A DNA stretch of 64,000 nucleotides from Xanthomonas citri pv. mangiferaeindicae (GTDB lineage: Bacteria > Pseudomonadota > Gammaproteobacteria > Xanthomonadales > Xanthomonadaceae). A program made the position numbers and the translations under genes. The notes below the pieces were generated by a model. That model was not told where the DNA came from. It did no database searches and saw nothing but the letters and a program-made list of their open reading frames with translations. Below, in pieces: positions 17,740 through 26,027 of the stretch (positions are counted from its first letter, which is position 1; every line of letters begins with the position of its first letter). The stretch is taken from contig CP016836.1 in the NCBI GenBank assembly GCA_002240395.1, positions 806,001 through 870,000 of the forward strand, written 5' to 3'.

Positions 17740-18270
17740 GTGAGCGAGAGCGATGCCACGTTGAACGCGCGTGCGGCGGCTGGCGATCGGGCCGCCTTCG
17801 CGGTGCTTGTTGCGCGCCACGAGGCGCGACTGCGCGGCTTTCTGCGTCGCGTGGCCGGCGCTGCCGACGCTGACGACCTGGCGCAGGACACCTTCGTGCG
17901 GGCGTGGGAGCGTGCGGACCAGTTCGGGACGGAAGGCAGCTATGCGGCCTGGCTGACGCGGATCGGATGGCACCTGTTTCTCGACGAGCGCCGGCGTGCC
18001 GCCTCGCGCGATCGGCGCCATGCCTCGGCGATGGAAGACCTGGCGGACAGCATCCGCCATGAGGGCGATACCCAACACGACCTCGCCGCCGCGCTGGCGC
18101 GACTGTCGCCCCAGGCACGCGCCGCGATCGTGCTCTGCGATGGGCAGGGCTGGACACACGGCGAGGCGGCCGCGCTGCTCGACCTGCCGCTCGGCACCGT
18201 CAAGAGCTTGATCGCGCGCGGCAAGGCGAGGCTGCGCGAGGACCTCGGTGACCGCAAGGAGACCCCATGA
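17740..18270 (+). CDS. ECF-type RNA polymerase sigma factor
   Basis: Sigma-70 family protein of 176 residues. Region 2 is visible in RHEARLRGFLRRVAGAADADDLAQDTFVRAW and region 4 in LSPQARAAIVLCDGQGWTHGEAAALLDLPLGTVKSL; regions 1 and 3 are absent, as in extracytoplasmic-function sigmas. The start is GTG at 17740, with GAGCC/GGGG before it. The stop overlaps the start of the next gene by four bases (ATGA). Its position between two membrane protein genes suggests membrane-signal control. Confidence 0.93.
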   Translation: MSESDATLNARAAAGDRAAFAVLVARHEARLRGFLRRVAGAADADDLAQDTFVRAWERADQFGTEGSYAAWLTRIGWHLFLDERRRAASRDRRHASAMEDLADSIRHEGDTQHDLAAALARLSPQARAAIVLCDGQGWTHGEAAALLDLPLGTVKSLIARGKARLREDLGDRKETP

Positions 18271-18671
18271 AAGACGACGACCTGGACGCCCTGCTCGAGG
18301 CTTCACTCGCCGACGCACCGCGCCCGCCCGACATCGCGTTCATCGATCACAGCAGCAGACGCGTCGCCCTGCGGGAGATGCTCGCCCGCGAGACCCGCAC
18401 GGCGGTCCGCCGCGGCGTGCGCGACCTCGTGTTGGCGGCGAGCTTCATTGCGATGCTGATCGTGTGGTCCGGGCTGATCACCACCGGGTACGACATCGCG
18501 GCCATCATCCTGCCGCTGCTGATGGTGGGCGTCTGGTCGATCGCCTACGACTGGTCGTTTCCGGCGTTCTCTCTCGATGGCGAAGATGGGCAGGACGCTT
18601 CGGCGCCCGCCAACCCCGAAACAGCACGAGAGAACTCAAGCGTGTCGGCCCCTGCTCAGCCAGCGGGATAG
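18267..18671 (+). CDS. Membrane protein co-translated with the ECF sigma factor, candidate anti-sigma factor
   Basis: Protein of 134 residues. An acidic N terminus (DDDLDALLEASLADAPRPP) of about 50 residues is followed by two closely spaced helices (about 53-70 and 74-92) and a disordered, Ser/Ala/Glu-rich tail. The ATGA overlap with the sigma gene and the cytoplasmic-helix plus membrane layout fit an anti-sigma factor, but there is no HxxxCxxC zinc motif. Function is therefore inferred from position only. Its 3' end overlaps the convergent AbgT-family gene by 16 bases. Confidence 0.75.
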   Translation: MKDDDLDALLEASLADAPRPPDIAFIDHSSRRVALREMLARETRTAVRRGVRDLVLAASFIAMLIVWSGLITTGYDIAAIILPLLMVGVWSIAYDWSFPAFSLDGEDGQDASAPANPETARENSSVSAPAQPAG

Positions 18672-20236
18672 TCGTAGCTCGCGCCCAGTCCCAGCGGGAT
18701 GCCCAGCGCCCAGAACGCCAGCAGGAACGCGGTCCACAGCACCGACAGGGCGATCGAGTAAGGAATCATGATCGACACCAGCGTGCCGATGCCGGCCGCG
18801 GTCACGTAGCGCTGGCAGAACACCACGATCAGCGGGAAGTACGGCATCAGCGGGGTCAGGATCGTCGTCATCGAATCGCCGACTCGGTACGCCGCCTGGG
18901 TCAGGTCCGGCGACACGCCCAGCTGCATCATCAGCGGCACCATGATCGGCGCCAGCAATGCCCACTTGGCCGAGGCCGAACCGATGAACAGGTTGACCAC
19001 ACCGGTCATCAGGATCAGACCGATGATGGTCAACCACATCGGCAGCCCCAGTGCCTTGAGGAAGTCCGCGCCCTCCACCGCCATCAGCGTGCCCAGGCCC
19101 GAGCCGTTGAACGCGGCCAGGAACTGCGCGATGAAGAACGCGATGACGATGTAGTAACCCATGCCGCTCATCGACTTGGTCATCGCCGCGATGACATCGC
19201 GGTGCGAGCGGACCGTACCGGCGACGGCGCCGTAGACCACGCCTGGCAGCAGGAACAGCACGAAGATCAGCGCGACGATCGACTGCATCACCGGCGCGGC
19301 CGCGACCAGCAGTGGATGACTGCCCTCGGGCACCGCGTCTGCCGGCGCGCGCCACGGCGAGGTCTCGGGCATCAGCGTCAGCGCGAACAGCAGGGACGCG
19401 ACGAGCATCGCGACCACGGCCCAGGTCAGGCCACGCTTCTCGGCCGCGCTCAGCGGGTCCATCTTCGGCAGATTGGCCGGGTCGCCGTCGACGACCGTCC
19501 GCGCCAGCCGCGGCTCGACGATGCGGTCGGTGACGAACCAGCCGATCGCGATGATCAGCAGGCTCGACGCAGTGGTGAAGATCCAGTTGTTGAGCGGGTT
19601 GATCGTCAGCGCCGGGTCAAGGATGCGTCCGGCTTCCTGGGTGAAACCGGCCAGCAGCGGATCCAGCGACGAGGGCACCAGCAGCGTGGCCGAAAATCCC
19701 CCCGACACGCCGCAGAAGGCAGCGGCGATCCCGGCCAGTGGATGACGTCCTGCGGCATAGAAGATCACCCCGCCCAGCGGAATCACCAGCACATAGCCGG
19801 CATCGACTGCGACGTGACTCAACACCGCAACCGCGACCAGCGCCGGCGTCAGCAGCATCTTCGGCGTCACCGACAGCACGCTGCGCAGTGCCGCGTTGAT
19901 GAAGCCGGTATGTTCGGCCACGCCCAGCCCCAGCATCGCGACCAGCACCACGCCCAGCGGCGCGAAGCCCAGGAACACCCGCACCATGTTGGCCATGAAC
20001 GCGGTCAGCGACTCGCCCGAAAGCTGGTTGACGATCTGGATCGGCGTGCCGCTGCGCGGATCGATCGCAGCGAAGTCCACCCCCGACAGCGCCCACGACA
20101 GCGCCCACACCGCGAGCATCAACAACAGGAACAACATGGCCGGATCCGGCAGCCGGTTGCCGGTGCGTTCGATCGTGTCGAGAAGACGGGCGACGATGCC
20201 GCGCGGTGCGCCGGTGTCGGACGAAGGCTGGCTCAT
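18656..20236 (-). CDS. AbgT-family transporter
   Basis: Membrane transporter of 526 residues with about 11-13 helices. The family patterns are present: ERTGNRLPDPAMLFLLLML at the N terminus, GLGVAEHTGFINAALR, and the paired re-entrant region HVAVDAGYVLVIPLGGVIF. AbgT proteins were named for p-aminobenzoyl-glutamate uptake in E. coli; studied homologues (MtrF, YdaH) also export sulfonamides, so the real substrate here is open. The ATG at 20236 starts just before conserved sequence. The gene stands alone. Confidence 0.92.
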   Translation of the reverse strand: MSQPSSDTGAPRGIVARLLDTIERTGNRLPDPAMLFLLLMLAVWALSWALSGVDFAAIDPRSGTPIQIVNQLSGESLTAFMANMVRVFLGFAPLGVVLVAMLGLGVAEHTGFINAALRSVLSVTPKMLLTPALVAVAVLSHVAVDAGYVLVIPLGGVIFYAAGRHPLAGIAAAFCGVSGGFSATLLVPSSLDPLLAGFTQEAGRILDPALTINPLNNWIFTTASSLLIIAIGWFVTDRIVEPRLARTVVDGDPANLPKMDPLSAAEKRGLTWAVVAMLVASLLFALTLMPETSPWRAPADAVPEGSHPLLVAAAPVMQSIVALIFVLFLLPGVVYGAVAGTVRSHRDVIAAMTKSMSGMGYYIVIAFFIAQFLAAFNGSGLGTLMAVEGADFLKALGLPMWLTIIGLILMTGVVNLFIGSASAKWALLAPIMVPLMMQLGVSPDLTQAAYRVGDSMTTILTPLMPYFPLIVVFCQRYVTAAGIGTLVSIMIPYSIALSVLWTAFLLAFWALGIPLGLGASYDYPAG

Positions 20237-20382
20237 GCGATGGAGTCCCCTGCAAAGCGTGCGATCGCGCATCCTAGCAGCACGTCGCAACCCCACGCCG
20301 GCAGGCGGCCTGCGTCCGCAGGCGCCCATTTCCCCTGCGCCCGACCGTCGCAGCGGCCGGACGCCCGCATGATGCGGCGGGG

Positions 20383-23300
20383 TCAGCGCGCGATGCTGGC
20401 ACGCACGCTGACCCGCTCGAACGCGCGTTCGCCGACCACGCGCAGGTACCAGCGTCCCGCGGCAGGCGAGACGATCTGGACCAGTTCGTTGTTGCCTGGA
20501 CGGCGCGAGCGCAGGTCGAAGTCGTCCGGCGTCGGCATCGCGGCATGCGACGCGTACAGCGACACGTCGCCGCTGCCACCCGAGGTCAGCACCCGCAGCG
20601 TACGGGCACCTTCGGGCACATCGATGCGGAACAGCCGCGACGCGCCCGCCGCGCCCCAGACGCCCTGAACCGGCACGCCATCGGTCAATGGCAGCGCTGG
20701 ATCGGCAAGTACCGCAGTCGATGCGCTGGCACTGTTGTCGCCCTCATCCGGATCGTGGGTCTGCGAGGTCGCGGCGACCGTCAGCACCAACGTCCGGCCG
20801 ACCGCGGAGGACGGCGCGGTCGCCGACAGCGCGAACGCCGCTTCGCCCGCAACTGCGAGCGCATCGTGGTTGCACGACAGTGTCGTCGTGCCGTCACCGA
20901 CGACCGGCGCCTCGCAGTTCCAGCCGGCCGGTGCAGTGACCACGAGGTCCGCGAGCTCGGCGTCGATGACCGCACCGAAACCGGGGAACTGCGCAGCATC
21001 GGGGCCGGCGTTGCGCAGCACGGCCGAGAACGCCAGCGGCGCGCCCTCGAAGATTTCGGCATTCGCCGCCTCGGCCTCGATGCCCAGGTCGGCCAGCGCC
21101 GCCGGCTGCAGCCGCAACAGCAGCACCGTGGGGTCGTGATCCGACAGCCGGGTCGGCGTGGTCGCATCGTTGCGCGCGGTCTCGGGGAAGTTGGCGTTGA
21201 TGCGCGCATGGCTGATGGCGAGCCCGGCGACCAGCGGCGAATCGACGACCGCCTGGTTCACCAGCACATGGTCGAGCGACTGCGCCTGGTAGTCGAAGAC
21301 GAAGGAGTAGCGCGCCTCATCGGCCGCCTCCAGCGTCATGTTCAGCAGCGACGGCGCCACCAACACCGCACCGTCGCCGTCGACGGCGGTCTGCGCATCC
21401 GGCGACGGCAGACCGGTGGTCGTGCCCATCGCATCGACGTAGCCGTCGTTGAACTCGAAGGCATTGAAGTCGCCGAGTACGACGATGTGCCGGCCGGCAT
21501 CGGTCCGTTGCATGTCGTCGATCAGCGACGCCAGGAACTCGGCCTGCCGCTGGCGCTTGGCACGCACGCGCGCGCCGCCGCTGATCCAGCCGTTGCTGCC
21601 ACCGTCGTCGGCCTCGATGCCGCTGAGCGAGCGCTGGTGGACGACGATCGCGGTGAACGGGAACCGGCGGCCGTCGGCGAAATGCGCGACCGCATCGAGC
21701 ACCAGCGGCGGGCGGTCGTTGAGCACGCTGGTCGAGCCGTTCGGGTTGACCAGCACCGCGTCGGCGCCTTGTTGGACGACCGAACGCACCTCGATCCTTG
21801 CGATACCCGGTGCGACCGCGCCGGTCCGCACCAGGAAGCCGACATCGATGCCGCCGACGTCGAAGCCTTCCTGCAGGTAGGCGACGTAGCCGGGATCGGG
21901 CTGGCCCGCGGCCACCGCATCGGCGTTGATGCGCGCGGCCAGTCGCTGCAGCACGCCGAGATTCTCGACCTCGGTCACGCCGACGACATCTGGCATGTGC
22001 AGGAAGGCGCGGATGCCGATCGACGCCTTGGCCAGCCGTCGTTCCAGCGCCGCGGCGGTCAGCGTCGGGCCGCTGTTGCCGTCGTTGACGGTGTCGAAGA
22101 AGCGCTGCAGGTTGTAGGTCGCCAGGCTCACGTGATCGGGGCCCGGCAGCGCGGCCGGACGCACTTCGCCAGCACCACTGCAGTCGGTGTCGAGCGCACC
22201 GTCGGGGTAGATCGTGTAGCGGCGGAATGTGTAGTCGAGCGGGCCGGTCAGCGAGCCGCCGACGATCCGGCAGCCGGCCGCGAGATCGGCCGCCGGTGCA
22301 CCGATCGTGGCGCTGTTGACCACGATCGTCTCGGGATTGAAATCCCAGCGCGGGATCGCCGGCGCGCTGCTGCCCAATGGATCGGGATCGGGCACCTGGA
22401 TGCCCGGCTCGCGGAACGGGCGCGGGGTCCCGGTCACCACGACCGCGAACCGGCCATTGCCGATTGCGCTCGCGGCGCGCTCGTCGACATTGCCGCCGGT
22501 CGGCGCCACGACGGTGAAGCTCGGCGCGGTCACCCGCATCCCCTCCAGCGGTTCGAGCTGGTCGAGGCCGCCGGCGGCGCGCGGCAGTTCGACGCTCAGC
22601 ACGACCGGCGCCGGCAGCGCATGGCCGCTGGACAGCGCAACGACCGAGGCGTCGGTGATCTCGGTCAGCGGCAACTGATGCGGATCGGCGGCCGGCACGT
22701 ACTCGATGACCGTGCCCTGCACCAGCACCTTGTTGCCGACGGCGGCATCGGCGGGCGGCGCGCTGCCGGTGAACACGAACACGCCCTCGGAAGTCATCGG
22801 ATCGCCGTCGTCATCGCCATCGGGCGTCTGGATGAAGAAGCCGTTGTTCTTGCGGCCGGTCACGATGCCGGTGGTGGCGACGGGCTGGTTCTCGACCGGC
22901 GAGCGGGCACCCGGCCCCTGGATCTGATGGATCGGCAGCGTCAGCACGTCGTCGTTGACGATCAGCCCGGTGCCGCGCGCCTTGGCGACGAGCGCGCCCT
23001 CGACGTCGGCCAGGTCCACATGGAAGTCCTCGTCGGGCTCGACGGTCTGGTCGCCGACCACGTCGACGTGGATCGTCAGCTCGCGCTGTCCCGGCGCGAA
23101 GCGGCCGGTTCCGGACTTGGCCACGTAGTCCTGGTCGGCCACGGTCGCACTGCCGTCGGCGGTCGCATACGCGAAGCCCACCCCGTCCGGTCCCGCCGGC
23201 TGGTTGAGGCTGACGGTGAAGAAGAAGGGGGTGGTGCCGCTGTCGCCCTCGGCGCCGCGGGTATCGCCGATGCTCAGGTACAGCGCCCCGCCCCCGCCGC

Positions 23301-23937
23301 AGACGTTGGGCACGGAGGCCGCGTTGCGCGGCGCCGGCGCGGCGGCCGAGAAGTCGGTAGCGTTGTCGTCGCTGTCGGTGCAGCCGCCGCCCGCGCGCAC
23401 GGCGGCCAGCGCATTGCCCAGCGCCGGGGCCGGCCCCGAGCCTTCGAAGAAGTTCGCGCCGCCAAAGCCCACGAGGTCGAGGATCAGCGCCTGCTGCGCC
23501 GGGCTACAGGGCGTGCTGCCGCCGTTGCAGCCCAGCCCGGCTGCGGTGTCGGCCAACACCACCTTGCCCGCACTGCCCGACATGTTGATGGTGCCGCTCG
23601 CATCGGGCGCCGGCAGCGGGTCACCGTTCGCGCCGCCGGCCAGTGCGACGAGGAAGTAGCCGCCGGCGGGGATGTCGACGCTCGGCAGCACCACGATCTG
23701 GTTGGCGCCGGCGCCGAAATGGCCATTGCCGGTCGCGCTCGCGTACTGCACCGACTTGCCGGCGAGCGAGGCGGGCTGGTTGCCGGCGTTGAACAGTTCG
23801 ACGTAATCCGCCTGGTACGGCGCACCGGCGTTACCGCCTCCGCCGTAGACCTGGCTGACCACCACCTGGGCCTGCGCGCCCATGGCGGCGCAGGACAGCA
23901 ACAGCGCCGGCAACAGCCGGCGGACGGTCTCGTTCAT
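20383..23937 (-). CDS. Large secreted ExeM/NucH-type extracellular endonuclease
   Basis: Protein of 1,184 residues. Order of parts: signal peptide ending GAQA near residue 23; a lamin-tail-like domain (about 25-175); a Calx-beta-like segment with VADQDYVAKSGT and VEPDEDFHVDL (about 218-325); an OB-like segment typical of ExeM (about 330-500); an endonuclease/exonuclease/phosphatase domain (about 600-936) with VLGDFNAFEFNDG and a closing SDHDP; a DUF11-like beta domain (about 950-1075); and a C-terminal pre-peptidase-like beta domain (1080-1184). Such nucleases degrade extracellular DNA in biofilms or for phosphate and carbon supply; that role is inferred. Start chosen at the signal peptide. 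Divergent from the tryptophan dioxygenase gene. Confidence 0.9.
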   Translation of the reverse strand: MNETVRRLLPALLLSCAAMGAQAQVVVSQVYGGGGNAGAPYQADYVELFNAGNQPASLAGKSVQYASATGNGHFGAGANQIVVLPSVDIPAGGYFLVALAGGANGDPLPAPDASGTINMSGSAGKVVLADTAAGLGCNGGSTPCSPAQQALILDLVGFGGANFFEGSGPAPALGNALAAVRAGGGCTDSDDNATDFSAAAPAPRNAASVPNVCGGGGALYLSIGDTRGAEGDSGTTPFFFTVSLNQPAGPDGVGFAYATADGSATVADQDYVAKSGTGRFAPGQRELTIHVDVVGDQTVEPDEDFHVDLADVEGALVAKARGTGLIVNDDVLTLPIHQIQGPGARSPVENQPVATTGIVTGRKNNGFFIQTPDGDDDGDPMTSEGVFVFTGSAPPADAAVGNKVLVQGTVIEYVPAADPHQLPLTEITDASVVALSSGHALPAPVVLSVELPRAAGGLDQLEPLEGMRVTAPSFTVVAPTGGNVDERAASAIGNGRFAVVVTGTPRPFREPGIQVPDPDPLGSSAPAIPRWDFNPETIVVNSATIGAPAADLAAGCRIVGGSLTGPLDYTFRRYTIYPDGALDTDCSGAGEVRPAALPGPDHVSLATYNLQRFFDTVNDGNSGPTLTAAALERRLAKASIGIRAFLHMPDVVGVTEVENLGVLQRLAARINADAVAAGQPDPGYVAYLQEGFDVGGIDVGFLVRTGAVAPGIARIEVRSVVQQGADAVLVNPNGSTSVLNDRPPLVLDAVAHFADGRRFPFTAIVVHQRSLSGIEADDGGSNGWISGGARVRAKRQRQAEFLASLIDDMQRTDAGRHIVVLGDFNAFEFNDGYVDAMGTTTGLPSPDAQTAVDGDGAVLVAPSLLNMTLEAADEARYSFVFDYQAQSLDHVLVNQAVVDSPLVAGLAISHARINANFPETARNDATTPTRLSDHDPTVLLLRLQPAALADLGIEAEAANAEIFEGAPLAFSAVLRNAGPDAAQFPGFGAVIDAELADLVVTAPAGWNCEAPVVGDGTTTLSCNHDALAVAGEAAFALSATAPSSAVGRTLVLTVAATSQTHDPDEGDNSASASTAVLADPALPLTDGVPVQGVWGAAGASRLFRIDVPEGARTLRVLTSGGSGDVSLYASHAAMPTPDDFDLRSRRPGNNELVQIVSPAAGRWYLRVVGERAFERVSVRASIAR

Positions 23938-24069
23938 GCGTCGGTTCCCTGACATCCCCGGGGCAAGGCGCCCCGCCCCGATGGTGAACCGCCCGAGTGT
24001 CGGTTGCATGACGCTCTGCGGCATGGCCACCCTCGGGGCCCACGGCGCGTCCTGCGCTACGCTGTGCCG

Positions 24070-24945
24070 ATGACCATCGACCGCAACCAGCGTCCGCTCG
24101 AGGACGGCATCCACCGCGACCTGTCCGGGCGCCTGACCTATAGCGGCTACCTGCGCCTGGACCTGCTGCTCGCCGCCCAGCAGCCGCTGTCCGAGCCGCC
24201 ACACCATGACGAGATGCTGTTCGTGGTGCAGCACCAGGTCTCGGAGCTGTGGCTGAAACTGATGATCCACGAACTGTCGGCGGCCATCGCGCACTTGCGC
24301 CGCGACGAGGTCTGGCGCTGCCGCAAGGTGCTGGCACGCTGCAAGCAGGTGCTGCGGCAGCTGACCGAGCAGTGGTCGGTGCTCGAGACGATGACGCCGG
24401 CCGAGTACATGGAGTTCCGCGATGTGCTGGGCCCCTCGTCCGGATTCCAATCGCTGCAGTACCGCACGGTCGAGTTCCTGCTGGGGAACAAGAACGCCGC
24501 AATGCTCGAAGTGTTCGCGCACGACCCCGACGGCCAGGCCGGGTTGCGTGCAGTGCTGGAGCAGCCCGGCCTGTATGACGAGTTCCTGCGCTATCTCGCA
24601 CGCTGGGGGCATCCGGTTGCGTCGGCGCACGTGGCACGCGACTGGGCGCAGCCGCACGTCTTCGATGCGGATCTGGTGCCGGTGCTGCGTACGATCTACG
24701 AGGACACCGACCGCTGGTGGCGTGAGTATTCGCTGTGCGAGGACCTGGTCGACCTGGAGAGCCAGTTCCAGGCGTGGCGCTTCCGCCACATGCGCACAGT
24801 GATGCGGATCATCGGCTTCAAGCGCGGCACCGGCGGCTCGAGCGGTGTTGGCTTTCTGCGCCAGGCGCTGGAACTGAGCTTTTTCCCCGAGCTGTTCGAG
24901 GTCCGCACCCACCTCGGCCAGCCGACGCCGTCCCTGCCCGGCTGA
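24070..24945 (+). CDS. kynA: Tryptophan 2,3-dioxygenase
   Basis: Haem enzyme of 291 residues, the first step of the kynurenine route (tryptophan to N-formylkynurenine). Family patterns: LTYSGYLRLDLLLAAQ near the N terminus, HHDEMLFVVQHQVSELWLK, and FRHMRTVMRIIGFKRGTGGSS near the C terminus, where the histidine is the proximal haem ligand and GTGGSS binds the substrate. The ATG at 24070 was chosen over one 66 bases upstream because family sequence begins there. The next gene starts 15 bases after the stop, so the two may be co-transcribed. No other kynurenine-route gene is in the window. Confidence 0.96.
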   Translation: MTIDRNQRPLEDGIHRDLSGRLTYSGYLRLDLLLAAQQPLSEPPHHDEMLFVVQHQVSELWLKLMIHELSAAIAHLRRDEVWRCRKVLARCKQVLRQLTEQWSVLETMTPAEYMEFRDVLGPSSGFQSLQYRTVEFLLGNKNAAMLEVFAHDPDGQAGLRAVLEQPGLYDEFLRYLARWGHPVASAHVARDWAQPHVFDADLVPVLRTIYEDTDRWWREYSLCEDLVDLESQFQAWRFRHMRTVMRIIGFKRGTGGSSGVGFLRQALELSFFPELFEVRTHLGQPTPSLPG

Positions 24946-24960
24946 GGCGCCGCCGATCCG

Positions 24961-25623
24961 ATGGCCCCGTCTGGGAATGCACTGCCGCTCTGGCTCCAGG
25001 CCCTGGCCTGGACCGCTGCGATCGCAGTGCTGCTGCGCCAGGCCGGCGCGCTGCGCGCGCATATCCGCGCAGCCACGCCCGACACATTGCGCGTGCTGCT
25101 GGTCGCGACCCTCGCGCTGGCGGCGATGCGCTGGTTCAACACCGCCGCGCTGCAGGGCGTGATGCTGCACTTCCTGGGCGCGACCATCGCCACCTTGCTG
25201 TTCGGCGCCGGCGTTGCTTGTTGGGCGATGGCCGCCGTGAGCTTGAGCGGCGTGCTGCTGGGCGCGGCGTGGCAGGGCTGGGCGGCCGACGTCCTGGTCA
25301 CCGGTGCATTGCCGATCGCGGTCACGGCGGTGGCCTCGCGCGCGGCGTTGCGCTGGGCGCCGCGCAACATCGTCGTCTACGTGATGCTCAACGCGTTCGC
25401 GGCCGCCGCACTGGCGATGGCAGCCTCGATGCTCGCCAAGGCCGCCGTGACGGCCTGGCTCGGCGGCCGGACGGTCGATGCCTACCTGACTGCGACGCCG
25501 TTGCTGATGTTCGCCGAGGCGTTCTTCTCCGGCACGGTGATGGCCCTGATCGTGGTCTATCGCCCACACTGGTGCACGAGCTTCGACGACCGCGCCTATC
25601 TCTGGCCCCAGGCCCCGATGTGA
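24961..25623 (+). CDS. CbiM-like (COG3235-type) energy-coupling factor permease component
   Basis: Integral membrane protein of 220 residues with six or so helices. The central part (LQGVMLHFLGATIATLLFG and WAADVLVTGALPIAVTA) resembles CbiM/NikM substrate-capture proteins of ECF transporters. The N-terminal MHIPDG metal-binding start of true CbiM is absent; here residues MAPSGN precede the first helix. No CbiQ, CbiO or CbiN partner lies nearby. It may use an ATPase and coupling subunit encoded elsewhere, or have another function. Substrate unknown. Confidence 0.7.
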   Translation: MAPSGNALPLWLQALAWTAAIAVLLRQAGALRAHIRAATPDTLRVLLVATLALAAMRWFNTAALQGVMLHFLGATIATLLFGAGVACWAMAAVSLSGVLLGAAWQGWAADVLVTGALPIAVTAVASRAALRWAPRNIVVYVMLNAFAAAALAMAASMLAKAAVTAWLGGRTVDAYLTATPLLMFAEAFFSGTVMALIVVYRPHWCTSFDDRAYLWPQAPM

Positions 25624-25657
25624 GCCACGCGCAGTCGTGGCGCCCTGCTGTCATGAT

Positions 25658-25685
25658 GCGATGTGCAATGGGCCTTGCACATCGC
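25658..25685. promoter_or_regulatory. Perfect 11-bp inverted repeat, operator-like
   Basis: GCGATGTGCAA and TTGCACATCGC flank a 6-base spacer, a perfect 11-bp inverted repeat. It sits 35 bases after the CbiM-like gene and 42 bases before the ATG of the E1-alpha remnant. There is no T tract, so it is not an intrinsic terminator. The length and symmetry suit a dimeric regulator. Confidence 0.55.
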
Positions 25686-25726
25686 CGCCAGTATCATGGC
25701 GCGATTGTCTCTGACCGGTGGGTGTG

Positions 25727-26026
25727 ATGACCGTCGCCGCGAAGTTCGAGATCGAAGACCTGCACGGCCTCGGCCCGGACAGCACGCGCGTCGCGCCGTT
25801 GCGCAAGGCCTTCGCCGCTCCCGCCACGCGGCCGTCGCTGTTGGTGCGAAGGCTGTTCGTGCGGACTTTCGACAGCAAGGCGATCGCCCTGCAGCGCACC
25901 GGCGAGGTGGGCTCCGATGCCGCGTGCGTCGGCCACGAGGCGCCCCGCGTCGCCCGCTGCGCCGGGACCGGTGGCGAGGCCGCGCGCTGCCTCGCGATGC
26001 GCGACGACCTCGCGCGGCCGCACTGA
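25727..26026 (+). pseudogene. Truncated N-terminal remnant of a 2-oxoacid dehydrogenase E1-alpha subunit
   Basis: The 99-residue reading frame begins MTVAAKFEIEDL and contains LFVRTFDSKAIALQRTGEVG and CVGHEAPRVA. These match in order the N terminus of the E1-alpha subunits of pyruvate or branched-chain 2-oxoacid dehydrogenases (typically about 360 residues: RTFDxKAxxLQRTGxxG, then GQEA). After about residue 75 the likeness ends and the frame stops; the thiamine-diphosphate domain is missing. Third positions are still strongly G/C, so decay is recent or the short product is made. The next gene starts at a GTG one base after the stop. Identification rests on recalled family patterns. Confidence 0.6.
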
Positions 26027-26027
26027 C

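Noticed and set aside
18248..20668. An 806-codon open frame on the plus strand, antisense to the AbgT-family gene
   Set aside because: Composed mostly of Arg, Gln, His, Asp and Gly, as expected when a high-GC membrane gene is read backwards. The AbgT family match on the other strand explains the region.
20545..23952. A 1,135-codon plus-strand frame opposite the secreted nuclease gene
   Set aside because: Same shadow effect; the nuclease reading has a signal peptide, domains and catalytic motifs.
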